From positions 1,674,001 through 1,738,000 of the forward strand of contig NZ_CP042331.1 of assembly GCF_008253865.1 (NCBI RefSeq): DNA of 64,000 nucleotides. Direction: 5' to 3'. The stretch is from Bosea sp. F3-2. Its GTDB lineage: Bacteria > Pseudomonadota > Alphaproteobacteria > Rhizobiales > Beijerinckiaceae. The position numbers and the translations under genes were made by a program. The notes below the pieces were generated by a model. It had not been told where the DNA came from. It saw nothing but the letters and a program-made list of their open reading frames with translations, and ran no database searches. Positions 27,841 through 36,311 of the stretch are shown piece by piece. The first letter of the stretch is position 1. Every line of letters starts with the position of its first letter.

Positions 27841-28620
27841 TCAAATGCCGGCATACCACTCATATCCGCGATCTTCCCAATAGCCGCCATTGCCGCCCCA
27901 AAAGCCTGAGAAGCTATCGACGAGCTCGATGCGCATGAGGTATTTCGCCTGCTTGTAGCCGAGTTGCCGCTCAACCCGCAGGCGCAGGGGCGCGCCGTGC
28001 CCGATGGTAAGGTCCTTCCCATTCATGGCATAGGCCAGGATCGTTTGAGGGTGGAAGGCATCGATAAGATCGATGCTCTCGTAGTAGCGGCCGCTACCAT
28101 CGAGCGTCTTCTCCAGCTCATCGGCACAATGGAAGACCGCGAAGCGAGCCGACGGCTTCAGTCCGGCGGCAGTCAGGACGAGTCCGAGAGGGACGCCTGT
28201 CCATTTTCCGATGGCACTCCAGCCTTCGACGCAATCGTGTCGGGTGATCTGCGTTCGCGCAGCAAGCTTCTTCAGATCCGCCAGCGTGAACTCCTGCGGC
28301 CGATCGACGAGGCCGTCGATCTTCAATCGCCAATCCGCAAAGCCATTCTCGACGAAAGCTGCATAGTCCTCGCTGTCGGGTCGGCTCGTTCCATTCACGC
28401 GGAACGAGGGCGAAATATCCGTCTCAGCGAATTCGCGGGCGCGCGCATCGCGGCCTTGCAACAGCCTCTGCGCCCTCATCGTCAGATTCTCGGCAGAGCG
28501 AATGACCGAACCCACTTGCTCGTTCCGCTCAAGCACGTCGCAGCCCGAAAGAGTCAGAGCACTGGCGCCGAGCGTACTGCCGATCAGGAAGCGGCGGCGC
28601 GTGAAGAACTGAACAGTCAT
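27841..28620 (-). CDS. Exported molybdopterin-dependent oxidoreductase
   Basis: A 259-residue sulfite-oxidase-fold protein. It starts with a twin-arginine-like signal (FTRRRFLIGS) that ends in a possible lipobox (LSGC). The molybdenum-ligating cysteine is Cys130 in TRHDCVEGWSAIGKWTG, and YESIDLIDAFHPQTILAY follows. Such proteins fold around the cofactor in the cytoplasm and are exported by Tat; relatives reduce oxidised methionine (MsrP) or handle sulfite. The ATG overlaps the stop of the cytochrome b561 gene, which probably supplies or takes electrons. Exact substrate unknown. Confidence 0.88.
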   Translation of the reverse strand: MTVQFFTRRRFLIGSTLGASALTLSGCDVLERNEQVGSVIRSAENLTMRAQRLLQGRDARAREFAETDISPSFRVNGTSRPDSEDYAAFVENGFADWRLKIDGLVDRPQEFTLADLKKLAARTQITRHDCVEGWSAIGKWTGVPLGLVLTAAGLKPSARFAVFHCADELEKTLDGSGRYYESIDLIDAFHPQTILAYAMNGKDLTIGHGAPLRLRVERQLGYKQAKYLMRIELVDSFSGFWGGNGGYWEDRGYEWYAGI

Positions 28621-29471
28621 GATTTCCGCCCACCGTGTCGGATGGCATAACGGCCCGTGATCATCGAGCGCGTGTTGTTCCAGGTGCCCGACAGAACGAC
28701 CATCGCGACATGCACGATCACGAACAGCACGAGAAGGGACGCTGTGATGAAGTGGATCGTCCGGGCGGTCTGACGCCCGCCAAAGACGTCGACGAGCCAG
28801 GGAAGCACGGCGTCGATCCCCGGCGACATCGTCAAACCGGTGATGAGCATCATCGGCAGCAGAACGACGATGACGATCAGATAGGTCAGCTTCTGGAGCG
28901 CATTGTAGTGCCGGGCCTCGTCACCTTCCGGGAAGCGAAGCCGGGCATGGTCAACGACCTCATGCCAGAGGTGATGCAATGACAGCTGATGACGCGTCGG
29001 TGTCAGGTCCCGCCGGAAATGACCGCTCAGAAAACTGCAGGCGAGATAGACGAGACCATTGATGACGAAGAGCCAGGCGAAGAAGAAGTGCCAATGTCGA
29101 CCCGCTGCCAGGTCCTGAAAGGATGGAATCGTCGACCAGGCGGGGAAGGCGCGTGGAGTCGGGGTGCCCTCAAAGTTCGAGACGCCGAGCACGCCCGTCG
29201 TCGGCAGTTCGACTCCCGCAATCCGCAAGAAGCCATGCAAATCGTCGCCGCTGCCGCCGGCGCCGATCGTCAGCACCGCTGGGTCTCCATCCGCGCCATA
29301 GTGACCCCAGTACAGTTCGGGATGCGCGTTGAAGATCTGCAAGCCGCTGAGCAGCAGGAAACTCAGGCACAGAACGTTCAGCCAATGCGTGAGGCGCGTG
29401 GCGATGGAATGCCGTCGGACGAGAGAAACTCTCGGTGGCTCGTCATTGTCATTGCGCGCCCATTCCGTCAT
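28617..29471 (-). CDS. Cytochrome b561-family membrane subunit
   Basis: A 284-residue di-haem cytochrome b domain protein with four to five membrane segments. Candidate haem histidines are in RRHSIATRLTHWLNVLC near the N-terminus and in IHFITASLLVLFVIVHVAMV near the C-terminus. It most likely passes electrons between the quinone pool and the molybdoenzyme encoded immediately downstream (ATGA overlap). The gene follows the small exported protein by 127 bp. Confidence 0.87.
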   Translation of the reverse strand: MTEWARNDNDEPPRVSLVRRHSIATRLTHWLNVLCLSFLLLSGLQIFNAHPELYWGHYGADGDPAVLTIGAGGSGDDLHGFLRIAGVELPTTGVLGVSNFEGTPTPRAFPAWSTIPSFQDLAAGRHWHFFFAWLFVINGLVYLACSFLSGHFRRDLTPTRHQLSLHHLWHEVVDHARLRFPEGDEARHYNALQKLTYLIVIVVLLPMMLITGLTMSPGIDAVLPWLVDVFGGRQTARTIHFITASLLVLFVIVHVAMVVLSGTWNNTRSMITGRYAIRHGGRKS

Positions 29472-29598
29472 AGCGGGCTCCTTAGCTGCCTATTGCTGCG
29501 AATGCGGTTGTCGTACGTGAATGCGATGGCCGCTGGTGCCGGCCGACTCCGAGAGGCGGTATTCTAGCCTCAACGAGCCGACCGGCAGCCTGGCTGGT

Positions 29599-30234
29599 TC
29601 ACATCGGCGGAACGACGCCGTTGGCACCGACGACGACTTGCTGCGCGGTCAGCGCGCCCTTGCCGTCCTTGGCGGCGGCAACGAACACCACCGCTCCGGA
29701 GACGAGGTCTTCTTTCTTGGCCGGAGCCAATGTCACGACCGGCGTGCCATCCGGTATCGCGATCTTCTTTTCCTTGCCGTGATAGGAAACGGTGACAGTG
29801 CGGCCGTCGACGCCCTTCACCGCGTCCGCGACCGTGGCGTTGGTCATGCTGCTGTTGGGCTTGAGGTCCCAGCCGAAGTTTCCTTCTCCGGCTCCCTTGA
29901 GCGCCGGCGGAAAAATCAGGACTTCGAGCGCGCCGTCGCCGCCATCTGCCTTCGGAAGCGAAGCGATGCCGACATAATCGCCTGGCTTGATGTCCGTCAC
30001 CTGGGCGCGAGCGACACCGGAGACCTTCGCTTCGGATGCAAACATCACGTCGACGACATTGCCCTCTCGTGATTTGACCTTAAGAACGTCGCCGGTCAGG
30101 CCGATGACGCTGCCCCTGACATTGACCCGATCGACCTTCGCGTTCTGCGCCATCGCCGGCATCAGGAGGATGCTCGTGGCCGGAGAACTCAACGCACCAG
30201 CAAAAAGCAGTGCGGGGATGAATTTGCGAAGCAT
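29599..30234 (-). CDS. Exported protein with OB-like repeats, unknown function
   Basis: A 211-residue protein with a signal peptide (residues ~1-30, ending PAMAQN). The mature part has two similar beta-rich segments (RGSVIGLTGDVLKVKSREG and DGRTVTVSYHGKEKKIAIPDG) that resemble DUF5666-type modules. It ends in VVVGANGVVPPM. Position between tetR and the b561/molybdoenzyme pair, with a TetR operator just upstream, implies a role in the same periplasmic redox unit. I cannot name its function. Confidence 0.75.
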   Translation of the reverse strand: MLRKFIPALLFAGALSSPATSILLMPAMAQNAKVDRVNVRGSVIGLTGDVLKVKSREGNVVDVMFASEAKVSGVARAQVTDIKPGDYVGIASLPKADGGDGALEVLIFPPALKGAGEGNFGWDLKPNSSMTNATVADAVKGVDGRTVTVSYHGKEKKIAIPDGTPVVTLAPAKKEDLVSGAVVFVAAAKDGKGALTAQQVVVGANGVVPPM

Positions 30235-30247
30235 GGTACGAAATCCT

Positions 30248-30263
30248 TACCTATTAGTTGGTA
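30248..30263. promoter_or_regulatory. TetR operator copy 3
   Basis: TACCTATTAGTTGGTA lies between tetR and the exported-protein gene, 14 bp upstream of the latter's start. It matches the dyad seen at 16209, 16682 and 30927, so the exported protein, b561 and molybdoenzyme genes are probably repressed by this TetR. Confidence 0.65.
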
Positions 30264-30332
30264 GGCATAGCGCTCAAACGTAACCGTCGATGCGGCGCGC
30301 CATGATCCACTCGACGGATTGGAAAGCAGGTG

Positions 30333-30917
30333 TCAGCTCCGCGGCGAAAGCCTCTCCAGGAGGGGCCCCGTGATCAGCCCAAAGATCTCAGGGTCTCCAT
30401 AGGCCCGTGCCGAAAGCATCGCCCCGTGAACGGTCGCCATGAACATTTCAGCTTCGACGCGAGGCGCGTTCAACAAGGCGAAAAATCCGAGCTCAGCGCC
30501 TCGTTCGAACGCAGACGTCAGCCAAGCCGACAGCAGCCGAAAATAGCCGCGGACCTCAAGCGCGACATCCGGCGGCAGAACTGGGAGCTCGCTTGCCAGG
30601 AGCGCGCAGATGCAAAACGGTCTGCTTGAATCTGCAATGCAGCCTTTCCAGTAGCCCACATAGTTCTGCAGTTGATCACGTGGATCGGGGGTGTTGCGCT
30701 CCATATGAGCGACACTGGCCTCGGCATCCTGACGGTAACGGCTCACAAGCGTCCGCACGAGATCGGCCTTGGTCGGAAAGTGGTGATGGATGCTCGCCTT
30801 GCGGATACCCACCACCTCCGAGATGTCAGCATAGCTGAACCCGTTATAGCCGCCGGATACGATTAGCGACCGCGCACAGGCGAGGATCTCTTCGGATGTC
30901 GGCGTCAAGTTGTTCAT
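30333..30917 (-). CDS. TetR-family transcriptional repressor
   Basis: A 194-residue TetR regulator. The helix-turn-helix ISEVVGIRKASIHHHFPTKA is at residues ~29-48. The C-terminal ligand domain contains CICALLASELPVLPP and HGAMLSARAYGDPEIFG, features of the AcrR/NemR-like group that senses reactive small molecules through cysteines. Inverted repeats on both sides (30248, 30927) indicate autoregulation and control of the molybdoenzyme operon. A truncated paralogue with the same operator is at 16235-16658. Confidence 0.88.
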   Translation of the reverse strand: MNNLTPTSEEILACARSLIVSGGYNGFSYADISEVVGIRKASIHHHFPTKADLVRTLVSRYRQDAEASVAHMERNTPDPRDQLQNYVGYWKGCIADSSRPFCICALLASELPVLPPDVALEVRGYFRLLSAWLTSAFERGAELGFFALLNAPRVEAEMFMATVHGAMLSARAYGDPEIFGLITGPLLERLSPRS

Positions 30918-30926
30918 GTGACATGA

Positions 30927-30944
30927 CTACCTTCTAGTAGGTAG
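30927..30944. promoter_or_regulatory. TetR operator copy 4 (autoregulatory)
   Basis: CTACCTTCTAGTAGGTAG lies 10 bp upstream of the tetR start codon. It is the reverse complement of the copy at 16209-16226, identical over all 18 bases. Confidence 0.8.
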
Positions 30945-31066
30945 CGCGTCAAGCTCGCAGCCTGCTGGCAGTTTCGCCGTCAAGAAACCACCCTTAGCCG
31001 CATATCACTACCGGCACGTGGTTCCGATAAGCGCCACAACCGCCCGTGAAATGCGCCACTAACAGA

Positions 31067-31126
31067 CATTGGCGCCTTGGCTGAAAGCCCGAATCTACGT
31101 CCGCGACACAGGCATCCTGCATGCGC
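31067..31126 (+). pseudogene. Possible scrap of a DUF4143/AAA ATPase gene
   Basis: The plus strand reads LKARIYVRDTGILHAL, resembling the KxPKxYVRDSGLLHALL motif near the C-terminus of AAA_14/DUF4143 ATPases. Nothing recognisable extends on either side. Only ~16 residues support this, so it is tentative. Confidence 0.35.
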
Positions 31127-31192
31127 TTCGCCTTCTCGCTCACTGGCCGCATAGCGCACGCGCCCCACCGGGATCGGCGAGAAGCTTCCCCA

Positions 31193-31555
31193 TCACGACC
31201 TCGCGCGCCGCACGGTTTCGATCAGCAGGACGGGGTCGGCCGGCTTCTCGACGAAATCCCAGGCGCCTTCGCGGATCGCTCGGACGGCCATCGGCACATC
31301 AGCGTGCCCGGTGATCAGCACCACCGGCAGTTCGGCATCGATAGCGGTCACCGCCGACAGCAGACCGAAGCCGTCGCGGCCGGGCATGCGCACGTCGCTG
31401 ACCAGCACCGCGGAGCTGTCGCGGGTCAGCTGGGAGAGCGCGGCATCGGCCGTGCGCCTGGTGATGACCTCGAAGCCGTCGAGCTCCAGGGTCAGTCGCC
31501 AGGCGTCGAGCACTTCGGCGTCGTCATCGACGAGAACGATCTTCGGAGCGCTCAT
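31193..31555 (-). CDS. Receiver-domain response regulator, probably truncated DctD-type
   Basis: A 120-residue receiver domain with the acidic pocket at Asp10-12 (VLVDDDAEV), phospho-acceptor Asp54 (VSDVRMPG) and Lys104 (FVEKPAD). This sequence type normally continues into a sigma54-activator ATPase and DNA-binding domain (DctD/NtrC group). Here the frame stops right after ETVRRARS, so no output domain is present. It overlaps the histidine kinase remnant by ATGA. With a broken partner kinase it is probably non-functional. Confidence 0.75.
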   Translation of the reverse strand: MSAPKIVLVDDDAEVLDAWRLTLELDGFEVITRRTADAALSQLTRDSSAVLVSDVRMPGRDGFGLLSAVTAIDAELPVVLITGHADVPMAVRAIREGAWDFVEKPADPVLLIETVRRARS

Positions 31556-32757
31556 GCGTCAGCTTCCAGTGGAGCCATGGTGTGTGTCGTCGCGCCTTCG
31601 AGGGTAATCAGGAAGCGCGTGCCGGAGGGGCCGGTCGAGGCCACAGCGAGCGTGCCGCCGAGGTCCTTGATGATGTTGTAGGACAGCGAAAGGCCGAGGC
31701 CGAGCCCCGACCCGACCGGCTTGGTGGTGAAGAAGGGATCAAAGATCCGCTCCAGATGGGATGGGGCGATCCCAGGGCCGTTGTCCTCGACCCAGATTTC
31801 GACACTGTGGCCGCACCGGCGCGCGCCGACGGTCAGCGCGGCGCCTTCCAGGCTCGCAACGGCGTCGAGCGCATTCGCGACGAGATTGACCAGGACCTGC
31901 TCCAGACGGATCTCCTCAGCACGGACATAGAGCCGGCTGGCTGGGAGCTCCTGCCGCAGCTCCACGCGCTCCGCATCGAGGCGGGGGGCCGAACAGGGAC
32001 AGGGCGGTCGCGATGGTCTCGCCGACCTCGACGGGGGCGAGCACGACGCCAGGCTTGCGGGCGAAGCGCCGGAGATGGGCGATCAGTTCGGCCGCCCGCG
32101 CGGTCAGGGCCTGGATGCGTGCGATCGTCTCGCGCGCATCGTCCGGCCGGCCGCGCTCCAGCAGCAGCGCGCTGTTGTGGGCGTGCGAGCGGATCGCGGC
32201 CAGCGGCTGGTTGAGCTCGTGGCTCAGGCCGGCCGCCATTTGCCCCAGCGCGGCGAGCTTGGCCGCCTGGATCAGGTCGTCGCGCGTCCGCTGGAAGACG
32301 GCGAGAGCTCGCACCAGGTCGCCGAGCTCGTCATTGCTCGCCTTCGGCAGCGGCGCGGAAGATTGCCCGCTGGCGATGCTGGTCGCGGCTTCGGTCAGAA
32401 CCCGCAGCCGTGCCACGAGATGGCGCCGCACATAGAACCAGCCGATCAGCAAGGCTCCGGCGAGCGAGGCGGCGGCGATCGCGAGGAGCAGGTTCCGGCC
32501 GAGCAGGATCGCCTCGGCCGAACGGTCGGCGGCCGCTTTCGCGACGGCCTCCGTCTTCTGCACCTCCTGCGAGACCAGCGCGCCGAGTTCGGTGACGAGG
32601 CGACGGCTTTCGGAGATGAGGCGCTGAGCATCGGCCAGCGCCGCGAGCTCGGCGCGCTTGATGCCGGGCAAGCCCGCGGTGGTATCAGCCAGACCGATCA
32701 GCCGCTGCGTGAGCTGCCGGACGGTGATCGTGTCGGGCCACTCGGTCTTCCCGGTGC
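31552..32757 (-). pseudogene. Sensor histidine kinase, 5'-truncated and frameshifted
   Basis: The visible order is end of a sensor domain, one membrane segment (LLLAIAAASLAGALLIGWFYV), HAMP linker, HisKA with the phospho-His in GLSHELNQPLAAIRSH, and an ATPase domain (LVNLVANALDA, EDNGPGI, GLGLGLSLSYNII). It resembles DctB-type C4-dicarboxylate sensors. The reading frame breaks inside a run of six G at 31983-31988: removing one base rejoins SLFGP to RLDAERVELRQELP. The N-terminal sensor is missing because the gene is cut at about 32757 by the chimeric gene upstream. Confidence 0.85.
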
Positions 32758-33129
32758 CTACCCCGCGATGCTGATGACGACGCGGCCTCGCACCAGGTTC
32801 GCGAGGACCTTGCCGGCAACGTCCGGCAGCGCTTCGAAAGGCTGGACCTCGTACATTGTTCTCAGCTTGACCTTGTCGAGGTCGCGCGCGAGCCGCGTCC
32901 ATGCGGCCTCGCGGACGGCCGGCGGCGGACCAGCGGATTCGACACCGATGAGTGCCACACCTCGCAGGATGAAGGGCAGCACGGAGCCGGGAAGCTCCGC
33001 CGCCGCTGGATCGATGTCGCCGAGCGCGACTCGAACACCTTCACGTGCCAGTGCCTTGGCGATCGCGCTGCCGAGGCCACCGCCGGCCCCGAGCACGAGC
33101 GCTGTCTTACCGTTGATGCCGAGATCCAT
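32758..33129 (-). pseudogene. Chimeric gene: SDR N-terminus joined to AcuI/YhdH C-terminus
   Basis: A 123-residue open frame. Residues 1-46 are the start of a short-chain dehydrogenase (MDLGINGKTALVLGAGGGLG, then GDIDPAAAEL). From about residue 47 the sequence becomes the C-terminal quarter of an acrylyl-CoA reductase (AcuI/YhdH; GSVLPFILRGVALIGVES, AAWTRLARDLD, VRGRVVISIAG). Neither part has a complete catalytic domain. The join near 32990 is in frame and marks a deletion between two once-separate genes. It is an open frame but probably a non-functional relic. Confidence 0.8.
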
Positions 33130-33159
33130 CGATTGCGTCCTTTCAAAGTCCGACCAGTT

Positions 33160-34404
33160 TCAGCCGAGCTTGCCGCAGGCGTCGGCGATGCGCTCGCAGG
33201 CGAGCCGGAGGCGCTCCGTGGCGGTGGCGAAGGAAATGCGGAAGAAGGGCGGAAGCCCGAAGGCCGAGCCGGGCACGACCGCGACATTGGCCTCCTCCAG
33301 GAGGAAGGTCGCGAAGTCGACATCCGTCTCGATGAGACGACCGTCCGCGCGGCGGCGGCCGATCACGCCGGCGCAGGATGGGAACAGGTAAAACGCGCCG
33401 TCCGGCTTGCGGCAGCCGAGGCCCGGGATGCTGTTGAACGCCGCGAGGCAAAGGTCGCGTCGTTGCTGGAACACCACATTGCGCTCGGCCAGGAAGTCGA
33501 GCGGGCCGCTCAGGGCCGCGATAGCGGCGGCTTGCGACACCGAGCTCGGATTGGTCGTGCTCTGCGACTGGATCGTCGCCATCGCCTTGATCAGCTTGGC
33601 CGGGCCACCGGCATAGCCGATGCGCCAGCCGGTCATCGCATAGGCCTTCGAGACGCCGTTGACCGTTAGCGTGCGGTCGAACAGCCTCGGCTCAACAGCG
33701 GCGATGGTGGCGAATTCCCAATCGTCATAGCGCAGGTGCTCGTACATGTCGTCGGTGAGCACCATCACCTGCGGATGGTCGAGCAACACGTCGGCAAGGG
33801 CGCGCAGCTCGGCCGCCGTGTAGCCGGCACCAGTCGGGTTGCTCGGCGAGTTGAGCACCAGCCATTTCGTGCGGGGGGTGATCACGGCTGCCAGTGCTCC
33901 GGCCGTCAGCTTGAAGCCGCCGGTCTCGCCGCAGGGGACGATGACCGGGTGGCCGCCGGCGAGCCGAACCATGTCGGGATAGGAGACCCAATAGGGCGCC
34001 GGGATGACGACCTCGTCGCCCTCGTCAAGCGTGGCGCAGAGCGCGTTGTAGAGCACCTGCTTGCCGCCGGTCCCGACGCTGATCTGCGACGGCTCATAGC
34101 GCAGGCCGTTCTCACGCTCGAACTTGGCGACGATGGCGCGCTTCAGCTCGGGCGTACCGTCGACATCTGTGTATTTCGTCTGCCCGGCGTCGATGGCGGC
34201 CTTGGCCGCCGCCTTGACGTGATCGGGCGTGTCGAAATCGGGTTCGCCCTGCGACAAGCCGATGACGTCCTTGCCCTGGCGCCGCAGTTCGTTGGCGAGC
34301 TGAGTGATTGCGATCGTCGGGGACGGCTGGACCGCCGACATGCGCCGCGCGAGCCGAACGCCGAGCGCCGGCGCAGACGGGGAGGTTGCAGTCGTACCAT
34401 GCAT
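33160..34404 (-). CDS. Class I aminotransferase, aspartate-aminotransferase type
   Basis: A 414-residue PLP enzyme of the AspC 1-gamma group. Landmarks are GLSQGEPDFDTP, NSPSNPTGAGY, the PLP lysine in VNGVSKAYAMTGWRIGYA and a C-terminal FFRISFATATERL. It transfers amino groups between amino acids and 2-oxo acids, typically aspartate or glutamate with 2-oxoglutarate or oxaloacetate. The start is about 20 residues longer than usual; the Met near residue 22 is an alternative. Upstream of it lies the repeated motif at 34500-34538. In this island it may handle glutamate released by PxpABC. Confidence 0.9.
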   Translation of the reverse strand: MHGTTATSPSAPALGVRLARRMSAVQPSPTIAITQLANELRRQGKDVIGLSQGEPDFDTPDHVKAAAKAAIDAGQTKYTDVDGTPELKRAIVAKFERENGLRYEPSQISVGTGGKQVLYNALCATLDEGDEVVIPAPYWVSYPDMVRLAGGHPVIVPCGETGGFKLTAGALAAVITPRTKWLVLNSPSNPTGAGYTAAELRALADVLLDHPQVMVLTDDMYEHLRYDDWEFATIAAVEPRLFDRTLTVNGVSKAYAMTGWRIGYAGGPAKLIKAMATIQSQSTTNPSSVSQAAAIAALSGPLDFLAERNVVFQQRRDLCLAAFNSIPGLGCRKPDGAFYLFPSCAGVIGRRRADGRLIETDVDFATFLLEEANVAVVPGSAFGLPPFFRISFATATERLRLACERIADACGKLG

Positions 34405-34499
34405 CGTTCCGCCTCCATCGGGGGCCCGGCCGTCAAGTAGATCGGCCTCCCGCGCCCCTCATCTTTCTCCCTGGAAGCATGCGCCCATATGAAAGAAAG

Positions 34500-34538
34500 G
34501 GAATACGCGTTTCATCGTTTTCGAAAGACAGAAAAACT
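34500..34538. promoter_or_regulatory. Shared upstream motif, copy A
   Basis: A 39-bp AT-rich block beginning GGAATACGCGTTTCATCG, continuing TTTTCGAAAG and ending AGAAAAACT. It lies 96 bp upstream of the aminotransferase start. Copies B (36269-36307) and C (45550-45587) share the pattern, with TGCGTTT or CGCGTTT, TTCG and AAACT at matching distances. Confidence 0.5.
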
Positions 34539-34573
34539 ATCAGCGACCATGCAGCGCAGACCGCCGCTCCGTC

Positions 34574-35353
34574 CTACCGACCAGGTACGCTGAATTCCTG
34601 CCGGATGGCGCGCGCCTCGAGCTCGACCTCGCCGCCCGCGATCGGCGGACGGGCGCGGTAAACCAGCACGCCGCGGCGGATCGGCTCCCCTATTGAGCCG
34701 AGCAAGCCCGGGCCCCACAGCTCCGGAATCTCGTGCGCATGGAAGAGCGCGATGCGCGTCGTCTCGCTCCACGAGTGCCCGAGCTTTGCCAGCGTCGCGC
34801 CGACCGTGTCGATGGTGAAGCGGGTGCGCCGCTGCATCGCAGCTTGGCTTGTATCGCCCTCGGCGATGATCTTGCCGTCCGCCCCGATATCGGCCTGGCC
34901 GGACAAGAGGAAGGTGGTCGTCTTCGCGGTCGCGGGCACTGTGTAGCTGAAGGCGCACATCGCTGTCGCCGCCGGCGGATGAAGGTCGAGTGCGATGTTC
35001 GAACGGCAGACGCAGCTATAGTCGCCGAAGAGCAGGCCCCATTCGCGCAGCTTCGCGAGGTATGGCACGTTGAAGCTCGACCAGTTGTCGAGGCTCAGCG
35101 GTTCCGGCACGCGGAGCTCGATCCCACAGAAGGCCTGGACCGGCCGGCCGATGCTCTTCAGATAGCTTTCGATGAATTCATAGGCCTCGTCGAGCGGAAC
35201 CCAGTTCTGACGCTCGGCGCGCACAACCTCGTATCCCTCATCGGGAACGATGCCGGAGCAATAGGCCGCGCCGCTCGGCAGAATGGCGTAGTTGCCGGCG
35301 TTGTTGGCGAGCAGCCCGTCGGAACGGGTGGTGATCTGTGGCGTGTCGGTCAT
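34574..35353 (-). CDS. CnbZ-like (RidA-fold) deaminase family protein
   Basis: A 259-residue protein with NYAILPSGAAYCSGIVPDEGYEV near the start and CAFSYTVPA, FLLSGQADIG further on. I match it to the 2-amino-5-chloromuconate deaminase (CnbZ) family, whose fold is related to RidA/YjgF. Characterised relatives hydrolyse enamine or imine groups in 2-aminomuconate-type compounds. Here the substrate may instead be an enamine intermediate of amino-acid breakdown. It lies 29 bp downstream of the SDR gene in the same direction. Family assignment is from memory of motifs and is moderately sure. Confidence 0.6.
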   Translation of the reverse strand: MTDTPQITTRSDGLLANNAGNYAILPSGAAYCSGIVPDEGYEVVRAERQNWVPLDEAYEFIESYLKSIGRPVQAFCGIELRVPEPLSLDNWSSFNVPYLAKLREWGLLFGDYSCVCRSNIALDLHPPAATAMCAFSYTVPATAKTTTFLLSGQADIGADGKIIAEGDTSQAAMQRRTRFTIDTVGATLAKLGHSWSETTRIALFHAHEIPELWGPGLLGSIGEPIRRGVLVYRARPPIAGGEVELEARAIRQEFSVPGR

Positions 35354-35382
35354 GGCGACCTCCGTGATGATGCCTTGGCGGC

Positions 35383-36171
35383 TTAGAACTCGTTGAGTGC
35401 CGGCGGGTCGAACCAGTTGGTCAGCGACAGGCCGCCATCGACGACGAAGGCCGAGCCGGTGACATAGGCAGACAGGCGGTTCGACAGGACCGCGAGCGCC
35501 ATCGGCGCGAGATCCTCGCTGCGTCCGAGCCGCCCGAGTGGAATATGCCGCGTCAGCGAGGGGTCGGCCACGAATCCACCGGCGGCGATCGCGCCCGACA
35601 CCAGCGCGTTCACCCTGATGCCGAAGCGCCCCAGCGTCTTGGCAAGCTCTTTGACGAGTATGGCCAGCGCTGCCTTCGAGGTGCTGTAATGAGGCAGGTT
35701 GCGCGGCGTCGCCACATGCAGCGAGGTCAGGATCAGGAACGAGCCCGGCTTGCGCTCCGCGATCAGCGAGCGAGCGATCTCGCGCGCCAGATGGAAGCCG
35801 GCGTCAACATTCACAGCGCGCATGCGCTCCCAGGTCTCGTCCGACACGGACAAGACGTGGTCTGTCTCAAGCCGCGGAGGAGCTGCACTGTGGACGAAAT
35901 GGCTGATGGTGCCGAGGGCGGCGAAGGCATGAGCCAGCAATGCGTCGCAACCCGTGCGACTGGCGAGGTCGCCGACCCACGGCACGGCGAGTTCCGGCCT
36001 CGGCGAGGCGGCAATGGCAGCGGCAACCCTCTCCTCGCTCAGGTCGGCGAACATGGTCCGAACGCCTTCCGCGACCAGAGCCTGGGCGATTGCACGACCA
36101 ATGCCGTTACCGGCGCCGGTGGCCAGCGCTGTGTTCTGCTCCGGATCGAAGGCGCGCTCAAAGACGCTCAT
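35383..36171 (-). CDS. Short-chain dehydrogenase/reductase
   Basis: A 262-residue SDR. It has ATGAGNGIGRAIAQAL at the N-terminus, catalytic Ser in LILTSLHVA and YxxxK as YSTSKAALAIL, and ends VVDGGLSLTNW. The ATG at 36171 follows AAGGA at good spacing; ATG 36180 and a TTG at 36192 are weaker choices. Substrate unknown. It is divergent from the LysR gene at 36312 and shares its upstream region, including motif copy B, so it is the probable LysR target together with the CnbZ-like gene and the aminotransferase. Confidence 0.85.
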   Translation of the reverse strand: MSVFERAFDPEQNTALATGAGNGIGRAIAQALVAEGVRTMFADLSEERVAAAIAASPRPELAVPWVGDLASRTGCDALLAHAFAALGTISHFVHSAAPPRLETDHVLSVSDETWERMRAVNVDAGFHLAREIARSLIAERKPGSFLILTSLHVATPRNLPHYSTSKAALAILVKELAKTLGRFGIRVNALVSGAIAAGGFVADPSLTRHIPLGRLGRSEDLAPMALAVLSNRLSAYVTGSAFVVDGGLSLTNWFDPPALNEF

Positions 36172-36268
36172 GCTGCGCATGTCCTTGTTCAAGGAAGGCC
36201 GCGACCCGCCGCACGGGGTTTTGTTTCAGCGGTGCAGCCGACAGTTATTGACGAGGTCACCGATCACC

Positions 36269-36307
36269 GGAATATGCGTTTTCCCGCATTCGAAATTCAG
36301 AGAAACT
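36269..36307. promoter_or_regulatory. Shared upstream motif, copy B
   Basis: Begins GGAATATGCGTTTTCCCG, then CATTCGAAATTC and AGAGAAACT, ending 4 bp before the LysR ATG, in the divergent promoter with the SDR operon. ATGCG / CGCAT form a dyad within it, as expected of a LysR-type site. Confidence 0.55.
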
Positions 36308-36311
36308 GAAA

